From: Deinococcus grandis
Lineage (GTDB): Bacteria; Deinococcota; Deinococci; Deinococcales; Deinococcaceae
DNA length: 64,000 nt
Assembly: GCF_001485435.1 (NCBI RefSeq)
Contig: NZ_BCMS01000001.1
Location: 1,311,501-1,375,500 of the forward strand
Direction of reading: 5' to 3'
The notes below the pieces were generated by a model that had not been told where the DNA came from, searched no databases, and was given only the letters and a program-made list of their open reading frames with translations. Positions 19,417-28,396 of this stretch are shown one piece after another. Within the stretch, counting starts at the first letter, position 1. Every line of letters starts with the position of its first letter. The position numbers and the translations under genes were made by a program.

Positions 19417-20514
19417 ATGACGCGCCGAACGCTGGCCGCCCTCGTGCTCCTGACCGCGCTGCCTGCCCTGGCGGCCCCGTACGTGGTGCGGGCCGGGGAC
19501 ACGCTGTACTCGATCGCGCGGGCGAACGGGACGACCGTGGACGCCCTGCTGCGGCTGAACAAGCTGTCCGGCAGCGCGCTGGAGGTCGGGCAGACGTTGC
19601 AGCTGCCCGCCAGGGGCGAGACGCCGCCCACCCCGACCGAGAAGCCGGGTCTGCCCGCGCCGCTCCCGCCGGGGCAGCTGGCGCCCACGCCCGCCACGGC
19701 CCGCATCGCGGGTGTGAACATCACGGTGCCCACCAGCCTGCGCATGGGTGACGCGTTTCTGCTGGGCCTGAGTGGCGCGCGGGCCGCGCAGGCGACCGTG
19801 CGGTTCCCCAGCGAGGTCGGCGAGGACGTCCGGATGCCGAACGAGGTCCTGCGGCCCATCGGCGGCGCCGGGCAGTTCGTGGTGGTGGGCCGCGTGGTGT
19901 TGGGCAAGACCACCCCGGTCGTGTACGAGGTGAGTCTGGACGGGCAGCTGGTCCGGGGGCGGATTCCGGTGCTGGGCCTGGAGGACCCCATCCAGCACCT
20001 GAACCTTCCCCCCAGCGTGAGTAAGGTCCTGGTGGACCCGGCCCGCGCGGCGGAGGACGCGCTTGTGGAGAAGGCGTACGCGCGCCGCACCCCGCAGGTC
20101 TGGAGCAGACCCTTCGCGCCCGCGCTGAACGGAGTCGCGCCGACGAGTTCGTCGTTCGGGCAGCCGCGCACGTACGTGGCGGGCGGCCCGGTCGCGTATC
20201 ACTTCGGCACCGACTACCCCGCGAAGGCCGGGACGCCCGTACTGGCCGTGAACGACGGGACGGTCGTGATCGCCGGGCGCTACCCGGTGCGCGGCGGACT
20301 GGTCGTCATCGACCACGGGGCGGGCGTGGTGAGCCTGTACTTCCACCAGAGCCGCGTGACCGCCAAAGTGGGCCAGCGGGTGAAGCGGGGCGACAAGGTC
20401 GGCGAGGTGGGCAGCACCGGCCTGAGCGCCGGGCCGCACCTGCACCTGGAGATCCGCGTGCGCGGCGAGGGCACCAACCCCGCCGGGTGGGTGGGCCGCC
20501 TGTGGCCCCGCTGA
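19417..20514 (+). CDS. LysM / M23 peptidoglycan endopeptidase
   Basis: A 365-residue secreted protein. The signal peptide ends about residue 21. A LysM domain (YVVRAGDTLYSIARANGT) is followed by a Pro-rich linker, a middle beta domain (residues about 85-200) and a C-terminal M23 metallopeptidase domain with zinc ligands in HFGTDYPAKAG and HLHLEIRV. The family cuts peptide cross-links in peptidoglycan. The ATG at 19417 is chosen over GTG 19408; TAGGGT lies seven bases before it. Second LysM hydrolase within 3 kb. Confidence 0.9.
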   Translation: MTRRTLAALVLLTALPALAAPYVVRAGDTLYSIARANGTTVDALLRLNKLSGSALEVGQTLQLPARGETPPTPTEKPGLPAPLPPGQLAPTPATARIAGVNITVPTSLRMGDAFLLGLSGARAAQATVRFPSEVGEDVRMPNEVLRPIGGAGQFVVVGRVVLGKTTPVVYEVSLDGQLVRGRIPVLGLEDPIQHLNLPPSVSKVLVDPARAAEDALVEKAYARRTPQVWSRPFAPALNGVAPTSSSFGQPRTYVAGGPVAYHFGTDYPAKAGTPVLAVNDGTVVIAGRYPVRGGLVVIDHGAGVVSLYFHQSRVTAKVGQRVKRGDKVGEVGSTGLSAGPHLHLEIRVRGEGTNPAGWVGRLWPR

Positions 20515-20520
20515 GGGGCG

Positions 20521-20526
20521 TATCCT
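20521..20526 (+). promoter_or_regulatory. -10 box of a leaderless promoter
   Basis: TATCCT, six bases before the GTG at 20533, directly after the stop of the M23 gene. Confidence 0.5.
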
Positions 20527-20532
20527 CCGGGC

Positions 20533-21324
20533 GTGCCTGAACTGAACCGACTGCTGGTCGTGACGCCGCACCCGTCCGGCGCGCTGCCCGCCGAGGTGCT
20601 GAGCGACATGCTCGGCCCGGACCTCCTGAACGCAGAGGCGCGGGACGCCCTGCTGCGCCGTGTGTTCCTCGACGGCGACCCGTACACCGACCTGATCTTC
20701 CACCTGCCGGGCGCGCGCAGCGTGCAGGCCGCCTGGAGCCGCTTCGCGGTGGACCTGAACCGCGAGCGGGACGACCGGGACGAGAACGGCGTGATCAAGC
20801 GCGGCACCTTCGACCGTCAGCCTCTCTACCCGCCGGCCTTCACCATGAGCGAGGCGGCGCGCGAGACCCGGCTGCGCCGCTACTGGGACCCCTTCCACGC
20901 GCTGGTGGCCCTGGAGGCACAGGAGGCGGCGCTGCTCATCGTGGGGCACTGCATGGCCCCCAGCGGCCCGGCCCTCAGTCACGACACGGGCACTCCCCGG
21001 CCGGGTCTGTGCCTGATGACCGGCACGGACGATGCCCCCACCTTCCCGCGCGCGGCGTGGGAGACCCTGCGCGCCGCCTGCGCCGACGCCTTCGCGCCGG
21101 TACTGACGGGTACCCCCTACCCGGACGTGCAGGTGGGCGTGCCGTGGCAGACCGACACCATCAGCGCCGCGTACGCCGCGCCGGACCGCGCGGCCTTCGG
21201 CATCGAGGTGAACTCCGGACTGTACCTGAACGCCGACGGCACACCCCGCCACGACGTGATCCGCGCGCTGAACGAGGCCTTCGCCCGCTTCGCCCCGCAG
21301 GCCCTGGCCCTCGCCCGGGGCTGA
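20533..21324 (+). CDS. N-formylglutamate amidohydrolase-like protein
   Basis: A 263-residue soluble protein. The segment SRFAVDLNRERDDRDENGV (near residues 75-93) and the later LYPPAFT resemble the VDLNR-type motifs of N-formylglutamate amidohydrolase (HutG-type) proteins, with a conserved-looking histidine in IVGHCMAPSG near residue 141. That family releases formate from formylglutamate at the end of one histidine-degradation route. No other hut gene is nearby, so the substrate is unsure. The start is GTG 20533 behind a TATCCT box. Confidence 0.65.
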   Translation: MPELNRLLVVTPHPSGALPAEVLSDMLGPDLLNAEARDALLRRVFLDGDPYTDLIFHLPGARSVQAAWSRFAVDLNRERDDRDENGVIKRGTFDRQPLYPPAFTMSEAARETRLRRYWDPFHALVALEAQEAALLIVGHCMAPSGPALSHDTGTPRPGLCLMTGTDDAPTFPRAAWETLRAACADAFAPVLTGTPYPDVQVGVPWQTDTISAAYAAPDRAAFGIEVNSGLYLNADGTPRHDVIRALNEAFARFAPQALALARG

Positions 21325-21382
21325 GCCGACAGAAAAGGAGAAAGGAGGACGCGCCGCGGCCCCCTCCATTCAACAGTCAGGT

Positions 21383-22378
<996 letters not shown>

Positions 22379-22487
22379 CGCCGCGCAGCATAGAGCAGCC
22401 GCCCGCACGCCGCAGCCGAAGGGCACATGAAGGCACACTGGGTCCTCCCGGACAGTTTTCCTCGGCGGGGCCCGGGAGGATGGAGGT

Positions 22488-23537
22488 ATGACGCCCTCCC
22501 GCTCCAAGCTCCGCGCGACCTCCCGCCCCGGCCGGGTGCGGCGCGCCGTGACCCTCGGCCTGCTGCTCGGCGGCCTGACCCTGGGGGCCGTCGCCGCCGC
22601 GCAGGCCGCGCAGACCCAGGCGGCCCCGGCCCAGACTGCCGCCACCCCCGCCGCGACCGCCTCAGCCGCGACCACCACCCTGCGGCCCGCCCTGAGTGGC
22701 GAGCGCCGGTTCCTGACCCTGCCGGGCTTCGGGCGGGTCGCGTACTACGCCGACCCGCGCGGCGAGGGCCGCCCCCTGATCCTGACCGTCAGCGTGAACG
22801 CCGCCGCCAGCGCCTACGAGATGAAGCCGCTGTGGGACGCCTTCGCCGGGAAGCGCCCGGTGTACGTGCTGGAATGGCCGGGCTTCGGCAGCAGCGACCG
22901 CCCGGACGTGAAGTACACGCCCGCCCTCATGACGGGCGCCCTGACCGCCCTGGTCGCCGAGGTGGGCCGCGACGTGGACGTCGTCGCCCTGAGCCTGGGC
23001 AGCGAGTTCGCCGCGCGCGCCGCCCTGCAGGAGCCCCGCATCCGCACGCTGGCCCTGATCAGCCCCAGCGGCCTGGGCCAGCCGCGCGGCGGCACCCAGC
23101 GCGCTGCGGACGAGGACGGCGGGCAGACCCTCTACAACCGCCTGAACGCCGTCAGCACCCCGCTGTACGCGCTGCTGCGCACCCGCATCAGCATCGAGTA
23201 CTTCCTGAGCCGCTCCTTCCGCGGCCCGGTCGACCAGGGTCTCGTGAACTACTCGCTGGACACCACCCGGCAGCCCGGCGCGAAGTACGCCCCGGTGTAC
23301 TTCATCAGCGGGCAGCTGTTCACCGCCGACGCGTACGGCGACCTCTACAGCCGCCTGCAGGTGCCCACGCTGGTGCTGTACGACCAGGACGCCTTCGTGT
23401 CCTTCGACCGCCTGCCGCAGTTCACGGCGCAGCCCGGCGTGCGCGCCGTGCGCATCGGGGGCACCGACGGCCTGCCGCACTTCGAGAAGACCAGCGAGGT
23501 GGTCGAGGCCCTCGGGGCGTTCTGGGCCGCCCCCTGA
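22488..23537 (+). CDS. Exported alpha/beta hydrolase
   Basis: A 349-residue protein with a twin-Arg-containing N-terminus (RRAVTLGLLLGG) and hydrophobic signal, then an Ala/Gln/Thr-rich linker and an alpha/beta hydrolase domain from about residue 65. The nucleophile is probably Ser in VALSLGSEF (near residue 168); the catalytic His is likely in GLPHFE near the C-terminus (near residue 328). No lipase-type signature is specific enough to predict the substrate. Divergent from the prenyl synthase gene. Confidence 0.75.
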   Translation: MTPSRSKLRATSRPGRVRRAVTLGLLLGGLTLGAVAAAQAAQTQAAPAQTAATPAATASAATTTLRPALSGERRFLTLPGFGRVAYYADPRGEGRPLILTVSVNAAASAYEMKPLWDAFAGKRPVYVLEWPGFGSSDRPDVKYTPALMTGALTALVAEVGRDVDVVALSLGSEFAARAALQEPRIRTLALISPSGLGQPRGGTQRAADEDGGQTLYNRLNAVSTPLYALLRTRISIEYFLSRSFRGPVDQGLVNYSLDTTRQPGAKYAPVYFISGQLFTADAYGDLYSRLQVPTLVLYDQDAFVSFDRLPQFTAQPGVRAVRIGGTDGLPHFEKTSEVVEALGAFWAAP

Positions 23538-23649
23538 CCCGCTGCCCGCCTGACCCTGCGCCCCCGCCCCGGGTCCACTGCCCCTGACGGGGGCCACCAC
23601 ATGTGACCCGCCAGCAGCCCCCGCGCGCCGTATCGTGTCGTGAGAGATC

Positions 23650-25209
23650 ATGACCGACGCGCCCGCCCCACCCCCCCTCACTCTGGCCCAGGCCTGGGAG
23701 GAGCGCGACACGGACCCCGCCCGCGCCCGCCAGAGCGCCCGCGCGCACCTGAACACCCCCGCCCACGCGCAGGCCAGCGTCCTGCTCGGCTACCTCGACT
23801 GGCGCGCCGGGCAGCTCCCGCAGGCCACCGAGGACATCAGCGCCGCGATCGGCACCCTGCGCCTCGGGGAACCCAGCGTGTGGCTCGGGCGGGGCCTGAA
23901 CATCCTCGCGGCCCTCCAGAGCACCGTGAACCGCGCCGACCGCGCCGTCGAACTGTACGAGGAACAGGTCTCCCTGGCCCGGCACATCAACGACGCGGAA
24001 CTCACCGCGACCGCCCTGCACGACCTCGCCGTCGAACTGCGCCGCAGCGACCCGCAGCGCGCCCGCGCGCACATCACCGAGGCGCTCGGCACCTTCCGGG
24101 GGCTGAACTACACCTTCGGCGTCGCCATCGCCCACGCCAACCTCGCCGAATTCGACCTGGACGAGGGCGACCTGCCCAGCGCCTACCGGCACGTGCAGCA
24201 GGCGCTGGGTTACCCGCACCTCGACCAGCACCCCCACCTGGAAGCGAGCCTGCTCACCACCCTACTGCTCGTGCACCCCCCCGGCACCAGCGACGCCGAA
24301 CGCCGCCGCGCCCAGCGGCGCCTGCGGCAACTGCACGACGACAGCCGCAACCCGGAACTGCGCGCCACCGTCGCCCTGGCCCTCGCCGCGCACACCGACA
24401 ACCAGACCGCCAGCACCCTCCTCTCGGACGCGCTGCGCGACCTGACCCCCCTGGGCGACCACGTCCTGCTGCCCGACCTGCACGAGCAGCTCAGCGGCCT
24501 GCGCGACCAGCTCGGCGACCCCGCCGCCGCCCTGCACCACCTGCGCGAGACCCTCGCCTACACCCGCCGCACCCACGCCGCCGAACGCCGCCAGAACTTC
24601 CAGACCTTCGAGATCCTCGCCCGCATCCAGTCCCTGCAGGACCAGGCGCGAGAGGAACGCCAGCGCAACACCGAACTCCAGGCGCACCTGCAGGAACTGC
24701 GCGCCCTGAACGCCCGCATCCGCGAACTGGGCCGCACCGACCACCTGACCCGCCTCGCCAACCGCGAGCACCTCTTCACCGAAGGCCAGCACCTCGCGCA
24801 GACCGCCACCGACCACACCCCGCTGAGCGCCGCGCTGATCGACATCGACCACTTCAAGGTCGTGAACGACACCTGGGGCCACCAGACCGGCGACCTCGTG
24901 CTGCAACGCGTGGCCCGCATGATCCTCGACGTGGCCCGCCCCGGCGACATCGCCGCCCGCTACGGCGGCGAGGAATTCGTGCTGCTGCGCCCGGCGCCCG
25001 CCGGGGACCTCAGCGCCAGCTGCCACGACCTCCAGCAGCTCATCCGGCTCCACCCCTGGAGCAGCGTCGCGCCCGGCATGCACGTCACCCTGAGCATCGG
25101 CGTGGCCCAGACGACCACCCCGGACTTCGACCGGCTGCTCGGCGACGCCGACCGCCGCCTGTACCGCGTGAAACGCGACGGCCGCAACAGCATCCTCGAC
25201 CACGACTGA
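23650..25209 (+). CDS. TPR-containing diguanylate cyclase (GGDEF)
   Basis: A 519-residue soluble protein. Residues about 10-330 consist of TPR-like helical repeats, residues about 320-355 form a coiled coil (QDQAREERQRNTELQAHLQE), and residues about 360-519 form a GGDEF domain with the active signature GGEEF near residue 438 preceded by RYG. The intact signature suggests it makes cyclic di-GMP. No membrane segment: input is probably a protein partner or ligand sensed by the TPR part. The start ATG 23650 follows a weak GAGAG site. Confidence 0.88.
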   Translation: MTDAPAPPPLTLAQAWEERDTDPARARQSARAHLNTPAHAQASVLLGYLDWRAGQLPQATEDISAAIGTLRLGEPSVWLGRGLNILAALQSTVNRADRAVELYEEQVSLARHINDAELTATALHDLAVELRRSDPQRARAHITEALGTFRGLNYTFGVAIAHANLAEFDLDEGDLPSAYRHVQQALGYPHLDQHPHLEASLLTTLLLVHPPGTSDAERRRAQRRLRQLHDDSRNPELRATVALALAAHTDNQTASTLLSDALRDLTPLGDHVLLPDLHEQLSGLRDQLGDPAAALHHLRETLAYTRRTHAAERRQNFQTFEILARIQSLQDQAREERQRNTELQAHLQELRALNARIRELGRTDHLTRLANREHLFTEGQHLAQTATDHTPLSAALIDIDHFKVVNDTWGHQTGDLVLQRVARMILDVARPGDIAARYGGEEFVLLRPAPAGDLSASCHDLQQLIRLHPWSSVAPGMHVTLSIGVAQTTTPDFDRLLGDADRRLYRVKRDGRNSILDHD

Positions 25210-25310
25210 CCGGGGCGAACAGCGGCACCCCGGGGTGAAGCGCCCGCCCCGGGGCTCCACCTCCGACCGTGCCCTTCCCAGGTGTTACCGGACGGGAGAG
25301 GGGGCGCGTC

Positions 25311-25459
25311 ATACGGGATTCAAGTGATTCCACATCATTCGGAGTCGCCCGGTGGCCCCCTCACCCTTCCGTCGCTTCGCTCCTCCCTCCCTCTCCCACC
25401 AGGGGAGAGGGGACAATGGAACGCGATCACGGTGCAAGCAAGTCAATTTAATCCCGTAT
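25311..25459 (+). repeat. Dispersed 149-bp repeat, family 2, copy E
   Basis: Perfect terminal inverted repeats ATACGGGATT / AATCCCGTAT with TA at each edge. Same length as copy D and six differences from it. Its last base is the first base of the stop codon (minus strand) of the glycerate kinase gene. Confidence 0.9.
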
Positions 25460-26727
25460 CATTCGATCAGCACGGCGCGGACATCACCGACGTTGTGCCC
25501 GGTCGGTCCGGTCCGCAGCAGGTCCCCCAGCGCCTCGAAGAAGGGGTGCGCGTCGTGACGGCGCAGGGACTCGCGCGGGTCCAGACCCAGTGCGCGGGCG
25601 CGGTCCAGGCTGTCCGGGTGCAGGATCGCGCCCGCCGCGTCACTGCTGCCGTCCACGCCGTCACTCCCCGCAGACAGGACGTGCACGCCGCGCAGCCCCG
25701 CCGGGGTGCCGCCCAGCTCGGTCAGGAGGGCCAGTGCGAACTCCAGGTTCCGCCCACCCCGCCCGGCGTCCGGGCCGAGCGTGACGGTCGCCTCGCCGCC
25801 CGACAGGAGGGCCACCGGGCGCGGGGCGGGCGTGCCGTGCTCCTGCACGCTGCGGATCACGGACGCGTGGAACGCCGCCAGCGCCCGGGCCTCGCCAGTG
25901 AAGGTGTCCCCCAGGATCAACGTGGGCACCCCCTGGGCCGTCAGCGCCTCCCGCGCGGCCTCAAGCAGATGACGGTTCCCACCGATCACCGTCGCCTCCG
26001 AGTCGGGCAGGGCCACCGGCGTGTCCGGCGCGCCGCTGAGGAAGAACGCGCGGGCCTCCGGCGCGGCCAGCCCGTAGCGGTCCAGCACGGCCAGCGCGTC
26101 TGCGAACGTGGTCGGGTCCGGCACGGTCGGCCCGCTGGCGATCATGTCCAGCGGATCCCCCACCACGTCCGACAGGACCAGCGTCCGCACCCGCGCGCGG
26201 GTCGCCAGGGCCAGCCCCCCGCCCTTCACGGCCGACAGGTGCTTGCGGACCGTGTTGATCTGCGTGATGTCCGCCCCGCAGCGCAGCAACTCGCCGGTCA
26301 GCGCCTGCTTCTGCGCCAGGGTCACGCCGCGCGGCGCGCACAGCAGCGCACTCCCACCCCCGGACAGCAGCACCAGCGCCCGCTGCCCGGCCCGCAGCGA
26401 CCCCAGCCGCTCCAGCGCCGCGCGGCCCGCCCGGACACTGCCCCCGTCCGGCACCGGGTGGCCTGCCTCGATGACCTCCACCCACGGCCACACCTCACCC
26501 AGTGGAGCACTGCCGTGCGGCGTGACCACCAGCGTCGGCACGCCCGCGTGGGCATCCAGCGCCGCGCGGGCCATCGGCACGCTGGCCTTCCCGACCGCCA
26601 GGATGAACTCCGGGCGCGGCCCGCCCAGATGCGGCGCCAGCAGCCGGGCAGGGGAGACCGCGTCCAGTGCGCTCAGGAACGCGCGGCGCAGCACCTCGGC
26701 AGGCTCGTCGGCGGGGCGGGGGACCAT
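25459..26727 (-). CDS. Glycerate 2-kinase (GckA/TtuD type, MOFRL domain)
   Basis: A 422-residue protein of the DUF4147/MOFRL family that phosphorylates D-glycerate to 2-phosphoglycerate. The N-terminal domain has VGKASVPMA (near residue 46) and LSGGGSALL (near residue 123); the C-terminal MOFRL domain has LLSGGEATVT (near residue 308) and SAGSDGVDGSSDAAGA (near residue 356). It is the last gene of an apparent operon behind the CitE-like and MaoC genes (13-bp gap to MaoC). Glycerate formed from glyoxylate would enter glycolysis through it. Confidence 0.88.
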   Translation of the reverse strand: MVPRPADEPAEVLRRAFLSALDAVSPARLLAPHLGGPRPEFILAVGKASVPMARAALDAHAGVPTLVVTPHGSAPLGEVWPWVEVIEAGHPVPDGGSVRAGRAALERLGSLRAGQRALVLLSGGGSALLCAPRGVTLAQKQALTGELLRCGADITQINTVRKHLSAVKGGGLALATRARVRTLVLSDVVGDPLDMIASGPTVPDPTTFADALAVLDRYGLAAPEARAFFLSGAPDTPVALPDSEATVIGGNRHLLEAAREALTAQGVPTLILGDTFTGEARALAAFHASVIRSVQEHGTPAPRPVALLSGGEATVTLGPDAGRGGRNLEFALALLTELGGTPAGLRGVHVLSAGSDGVDGSSDAAGAILHPDSLDRARALGLDPRESLRRHDAHPFFEALGDLLRTGPTGHNVGDVRAVLIE

Positions 26728-26740
26728 CAGGCGGACCGGG

Positions 26741-27214
26741 TCAGGCGGGCCGCCGCTGCATCAATGCCGTGCGTTTGCACCTCGCGACGACCTCGCCCCT
26801 CTGGTTCAGCGCGCGGTGCTCCACGATCACGATCCCCGCGTCCGGGCGGCTGCGGCTCTCGCGGACCTCCAGCACCTCCGACTCCGCGCGGATGGTATCG
26901 CCGTGGAACACCGGTTTCGGGAACACCACGTCCGTCAATCCCAGGTTCGCGACCAGCGTACCCAGCGTCAGCTCGTGCACGCTCAGGCCCACCAGCAGAC
27001 TCAGGGTCAGCAGGCTGTTCACCAGCGGCCGCCCGAACTCGGACGCGGCCGCGTACTCGTGATCCAGATGCAGCGGCTGCGGATTCATCGTCATCGTCGT
27101 GAAGAACACGTTGTCCGCCTCGGTCACCGTGCGCGTCACGCGGTGCCGGATCACGGTGCCGGGCGTCAGTTCCTCCAGGTAACGCCCCTGCGGGCGGTTC
27201 AGATCCTCATTCAT
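26741..27214 (-). CDS. MaoC family enoyl-CoA hydratase/dehydratase
   Basis: A 157-residue single hot-dog protein. The hydratase motif region reads TEADNVFFTTMTMNPQPLHLD (residues about 29-49; the Asp/Asn and His are the expected catalytic residues), followed by NSLLTLSLLVGLSV. It resembles the MaoC proteins encoded beside CitE-like lyases, such as mycobacterial Rv2499c next to Rv2498c, more than beta-oxidation hydratases. The start ATG 27214 has GGAGG upstream; the longer frame to 27286 runs through a repeat. It sits between the lyase and glycerate kinase genes. Confidence 0.82.
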   Translation of the reverse strand: MNEDLNRPQGRYLEELTPGTVIRHRVTRTVTEADNVFFTTMTMNPQPLHLDHEYAAASEFGRPLVNSLLTLSLLVGLSVHELTLGTLVANLGLTDVVFPKPVFHGDTIRAESEVLEVRESRSRPDAGIVIVEHRALNQRGEVVARCKRTALMQRRPA

Positions 27215-27224
27215 GGGTGCCTCC

Positions 27225-27306
27225 GGGTTGTGGGCTGTGGGAAGTGGGTTGTAGGAAGGGAAGGTCATGGTGGTCCCACGACCCACACCCCACGACCTAC
27301 ATCCCC
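27225..27306. repeat. Period-7 repeat arms, site 1
   Basis: The left arm (27225-27262) is a run of degenerate heptamers of the type GTTGTGG, GCTGTGG, GAAGTGG, GTTGTAG. The right arm (27274-27306) is the same kind of repeat on the other strand (CCCACGA, CCCACAC, CCCACGA, CCTACAT). The arms could pair across an 11-bp centre. The right arm includes the stop codon of the CitE-like gene. Confidence 0.75.
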
Positions 27307-28181
27307 TCCTGCGCCAGGATGGCGCGTGCGGCGGCCAGCATGGGTTCGTCCACCATCTGGCCCTCGAAGCTGAACGCGCCGTGGCCCTGCGTGGCGGCGT
27401 CGTGCGCGGCGGCGAGCAGGGCGCGGGCGCGCTCCGTCTCGGCGGGGGTCGCGCCGAACAGCTCGTGCGTCAGTTCGACCTGCGCGGGGTGGATGCACAG
27501 CTTCCCGGCGTAGCCCAGCGCGCGTCCCAGTCCGGCGTCCTCGCGGAAGCGGTCCGGGTGGTTCAGGGCGGTCACGACGATGTCCAGCGCGGGCACGCCG
27601 GTCAGGCGCGCGGCCAGCGCCACCTGCGAGCGGGCGTACAGGACCTCCAGCCCGCCGGGCGTGCGCCGCCCACCCAGGTCCGTGGTGTAGTCCTCCGCGC
27701 CGAAGTACGCCCACTGCACGGCGGGTTCACGCAGGATCTCGTGCGCGTGCCACACCCCGGCGCCCGTCTCCAGGCCCGCCAGGATCGGCAGGGTCAGGCC
27801 GAAGGTCGCCAGGGCGTTCACGACCTGCCGCACGTCGTCCGCACGCTCCAGTTTCGGCACGACCACCCCCGCCAGTTCGGGCGTCAGGACGTGCAGGTCA
27901 TCCGCGAAGTACGGCGAGTGGACGGCGTTCACGCGCAGGAACACCGGCAGGTGCGGCGCGGCGGCGATCAGGTCCCGCGCGGCGTCCCGCGCGACCGGGC
28001 GGGCGGCGGCCTTCGCCTCGGGCGTACCGGGGATGGCGTCCTCCAGGTCGATCACCACCGCGTCGGGGGCGCTGCGGGGCAGTTTGGCGATCAGGTCGGC
28101 GCGGTTCCCCGGCGCGAACAGCAGGCTGCGGGGCCGCGCCAGCCCAGCGGGACGCCCGGCCGAACGAACGTTCGTTGACAT
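27297..28181 (-). CDS. CitE-like CoA-ester lyase (HpcH/HpaI aldolase superfamily)
   Basis: A 294-residue lyase with the CitE-type motifs: RSLLFAPGN (residue about 19), VVIDLEDAIP (near residue 43), VFLRVNAV, ILAGLETGAGV and YFGAEDYTTDLGG, whose Glu and Asp would bind Mg2+. The class cleaves malyl-, methylmalyl- or citramalyl-CoA into acyl-CoA plus glyoxylate or pyruvate. The first gene of the operon with MaoC and glycerate kinase. The ATG at 28181 is seven bases from a TATCCT box; a 14-bp palindrome covers codons 2-7. Confidence 0.85.
   Translation of the reverse strand: MSTNVRSAGRPAGLARPRSLLFAPGNRADLIAKLPRSAPDAVVIDLEDAIPGTPEAKAAARPVARDAARDLIAAAPHLPVFLRVNAVHSPYFADDLHVLTPELAGVVVPKLERADDVRQVVNALATFGLTLPILAGLETGAGVWHAHEILREPAVQWAYFGAEDYTTDLGGRRTPGGLEVLYARSQVALAARLTGVPALDIVVTALNHPDRFREDAGLGRALGYAGKLCIHPAQVELTHELFGATPAETERARALLAAAHDAATQGHGAFSFEGQMVDEPMLAAARAILAQEGM
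28163..28176. promoter_or_regulatory. Perfect palindrome, probable TetR-type operator, inside the CitE-like gene start
   Basis: AACGAACGTTCGTT, a perfect 14-bp palindrome 5-18 nt into the coding sequence of the CitE-like gene, that is about 20 nt downstream of its TATCCT box. Positions 28161-28174 also fit CNAACGNNCGTTNG, the consensus I recall for the Thermus PaaR repressor. Because the mRNA appears leaderless, the early codons are where a repressor would block transcription. Confidence 0.6.
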
Positions 28182-28188
28182 GCCCAGC

Positions 28189-28194
28189 AGGATA
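28189..28194 (-). promoter_or_regulatory. -10 box of a leaderless promoter (CitE-like operon)
   Basis: TATCCT on the minus strand, seven bases before the ATG at 28181. Confidence 0.5.
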
Positions 28195-28235
28195 GCGACT
28201 CCGACCCGCCCCGCGCGCCTGCCTAGCCGCCCGCG

Positions 28236-28265
28236 TTGACCGCCCCCGCCGGGCGCGCGTACACT
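28236..28265 (+). promoter_or_regulatory. Promoter of the aspS leader
   Basis: TTGACC (28236-28241) and TACACT (28260-28265) with an 18-bp spacer. The -10 box ends seven bases before the leader ATG, so the transcript probably begins at or next to that codon. Confidence 0.75.
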
Positions 28266-28272
28266 GCCCCGC

Positions 28273-28314
28273 ATGATCGCGGCGAACAACAACGTGAATG
28301 ATGATCCCTGCTAG
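28273..28314 (+). CDS. Asn/Asp-rich leader peptide of aspS (attenuator)
   Basis: A 13-codon reading frame, MIAANNNVNDDPC, ending TAG. Four of thirteen codons are Asn (three in a row) and two are Asp (adjacent). It lies between a strong promoter and an intrinsic terminator, upstream of the gene for the synthetase that charges Asp and, in this genus, the Asp-tRNA(Asn) precursor of Asn-tRNA(Asn). This is the layout of a classical ribosome-controlled attenuator: slow reading of the Asn or Asp codons when charged tRNA is scarce would favour read-through. Translation of the leader has not been shown. Confidence 0.7.
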   Translation: MIAANNNVNDDPC

Positions 28315-28341
28315 GGGACGTCACGCCGCATACCGCGCCCC
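28314..28341 (+). promoter_or_regulatory. Candidate antiterminator in the aspS leader
   Basis: GGGGACG directly after the leader stop codon can pair with CGCGCCCC (28334-28341): GGGG with CCCC, then CG with CG around a small internal bulge. This uses bases of the terminator's left arm. A ribosome at the stop codon would cover GGGGACG and leave the terminator free; a ribosome stalled at the Asn codons would not. The pairing is short, so this is a proposal. Confidence 0.4.
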
Positions 28342-28370
28342 CGACACCCTCACCGGAGTCGGGGGCTTTT
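28337..28370 (+). terminator. Intrinsic terminator of the aspS leader (attenuator)
   Basis: Perfect 9-bp stem GCCCCCGAC / GTCGGGGGC with a 12-nt loop followed by TTTT, placed between the leader peptide and the aspS ribosome site. Confidence 0.88.
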
Positions 28371-28396
28371 CAGTGAACAGTGAACAAGGAGCCCGC

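Noticed and set aside
28260..28396. T-box riboswitch before aspS
   Set aside because: The leader is only about 120 nt, has no specifier-loop domain or T-box consensus, and instead holds an Asn/Asp-rich reading frame.
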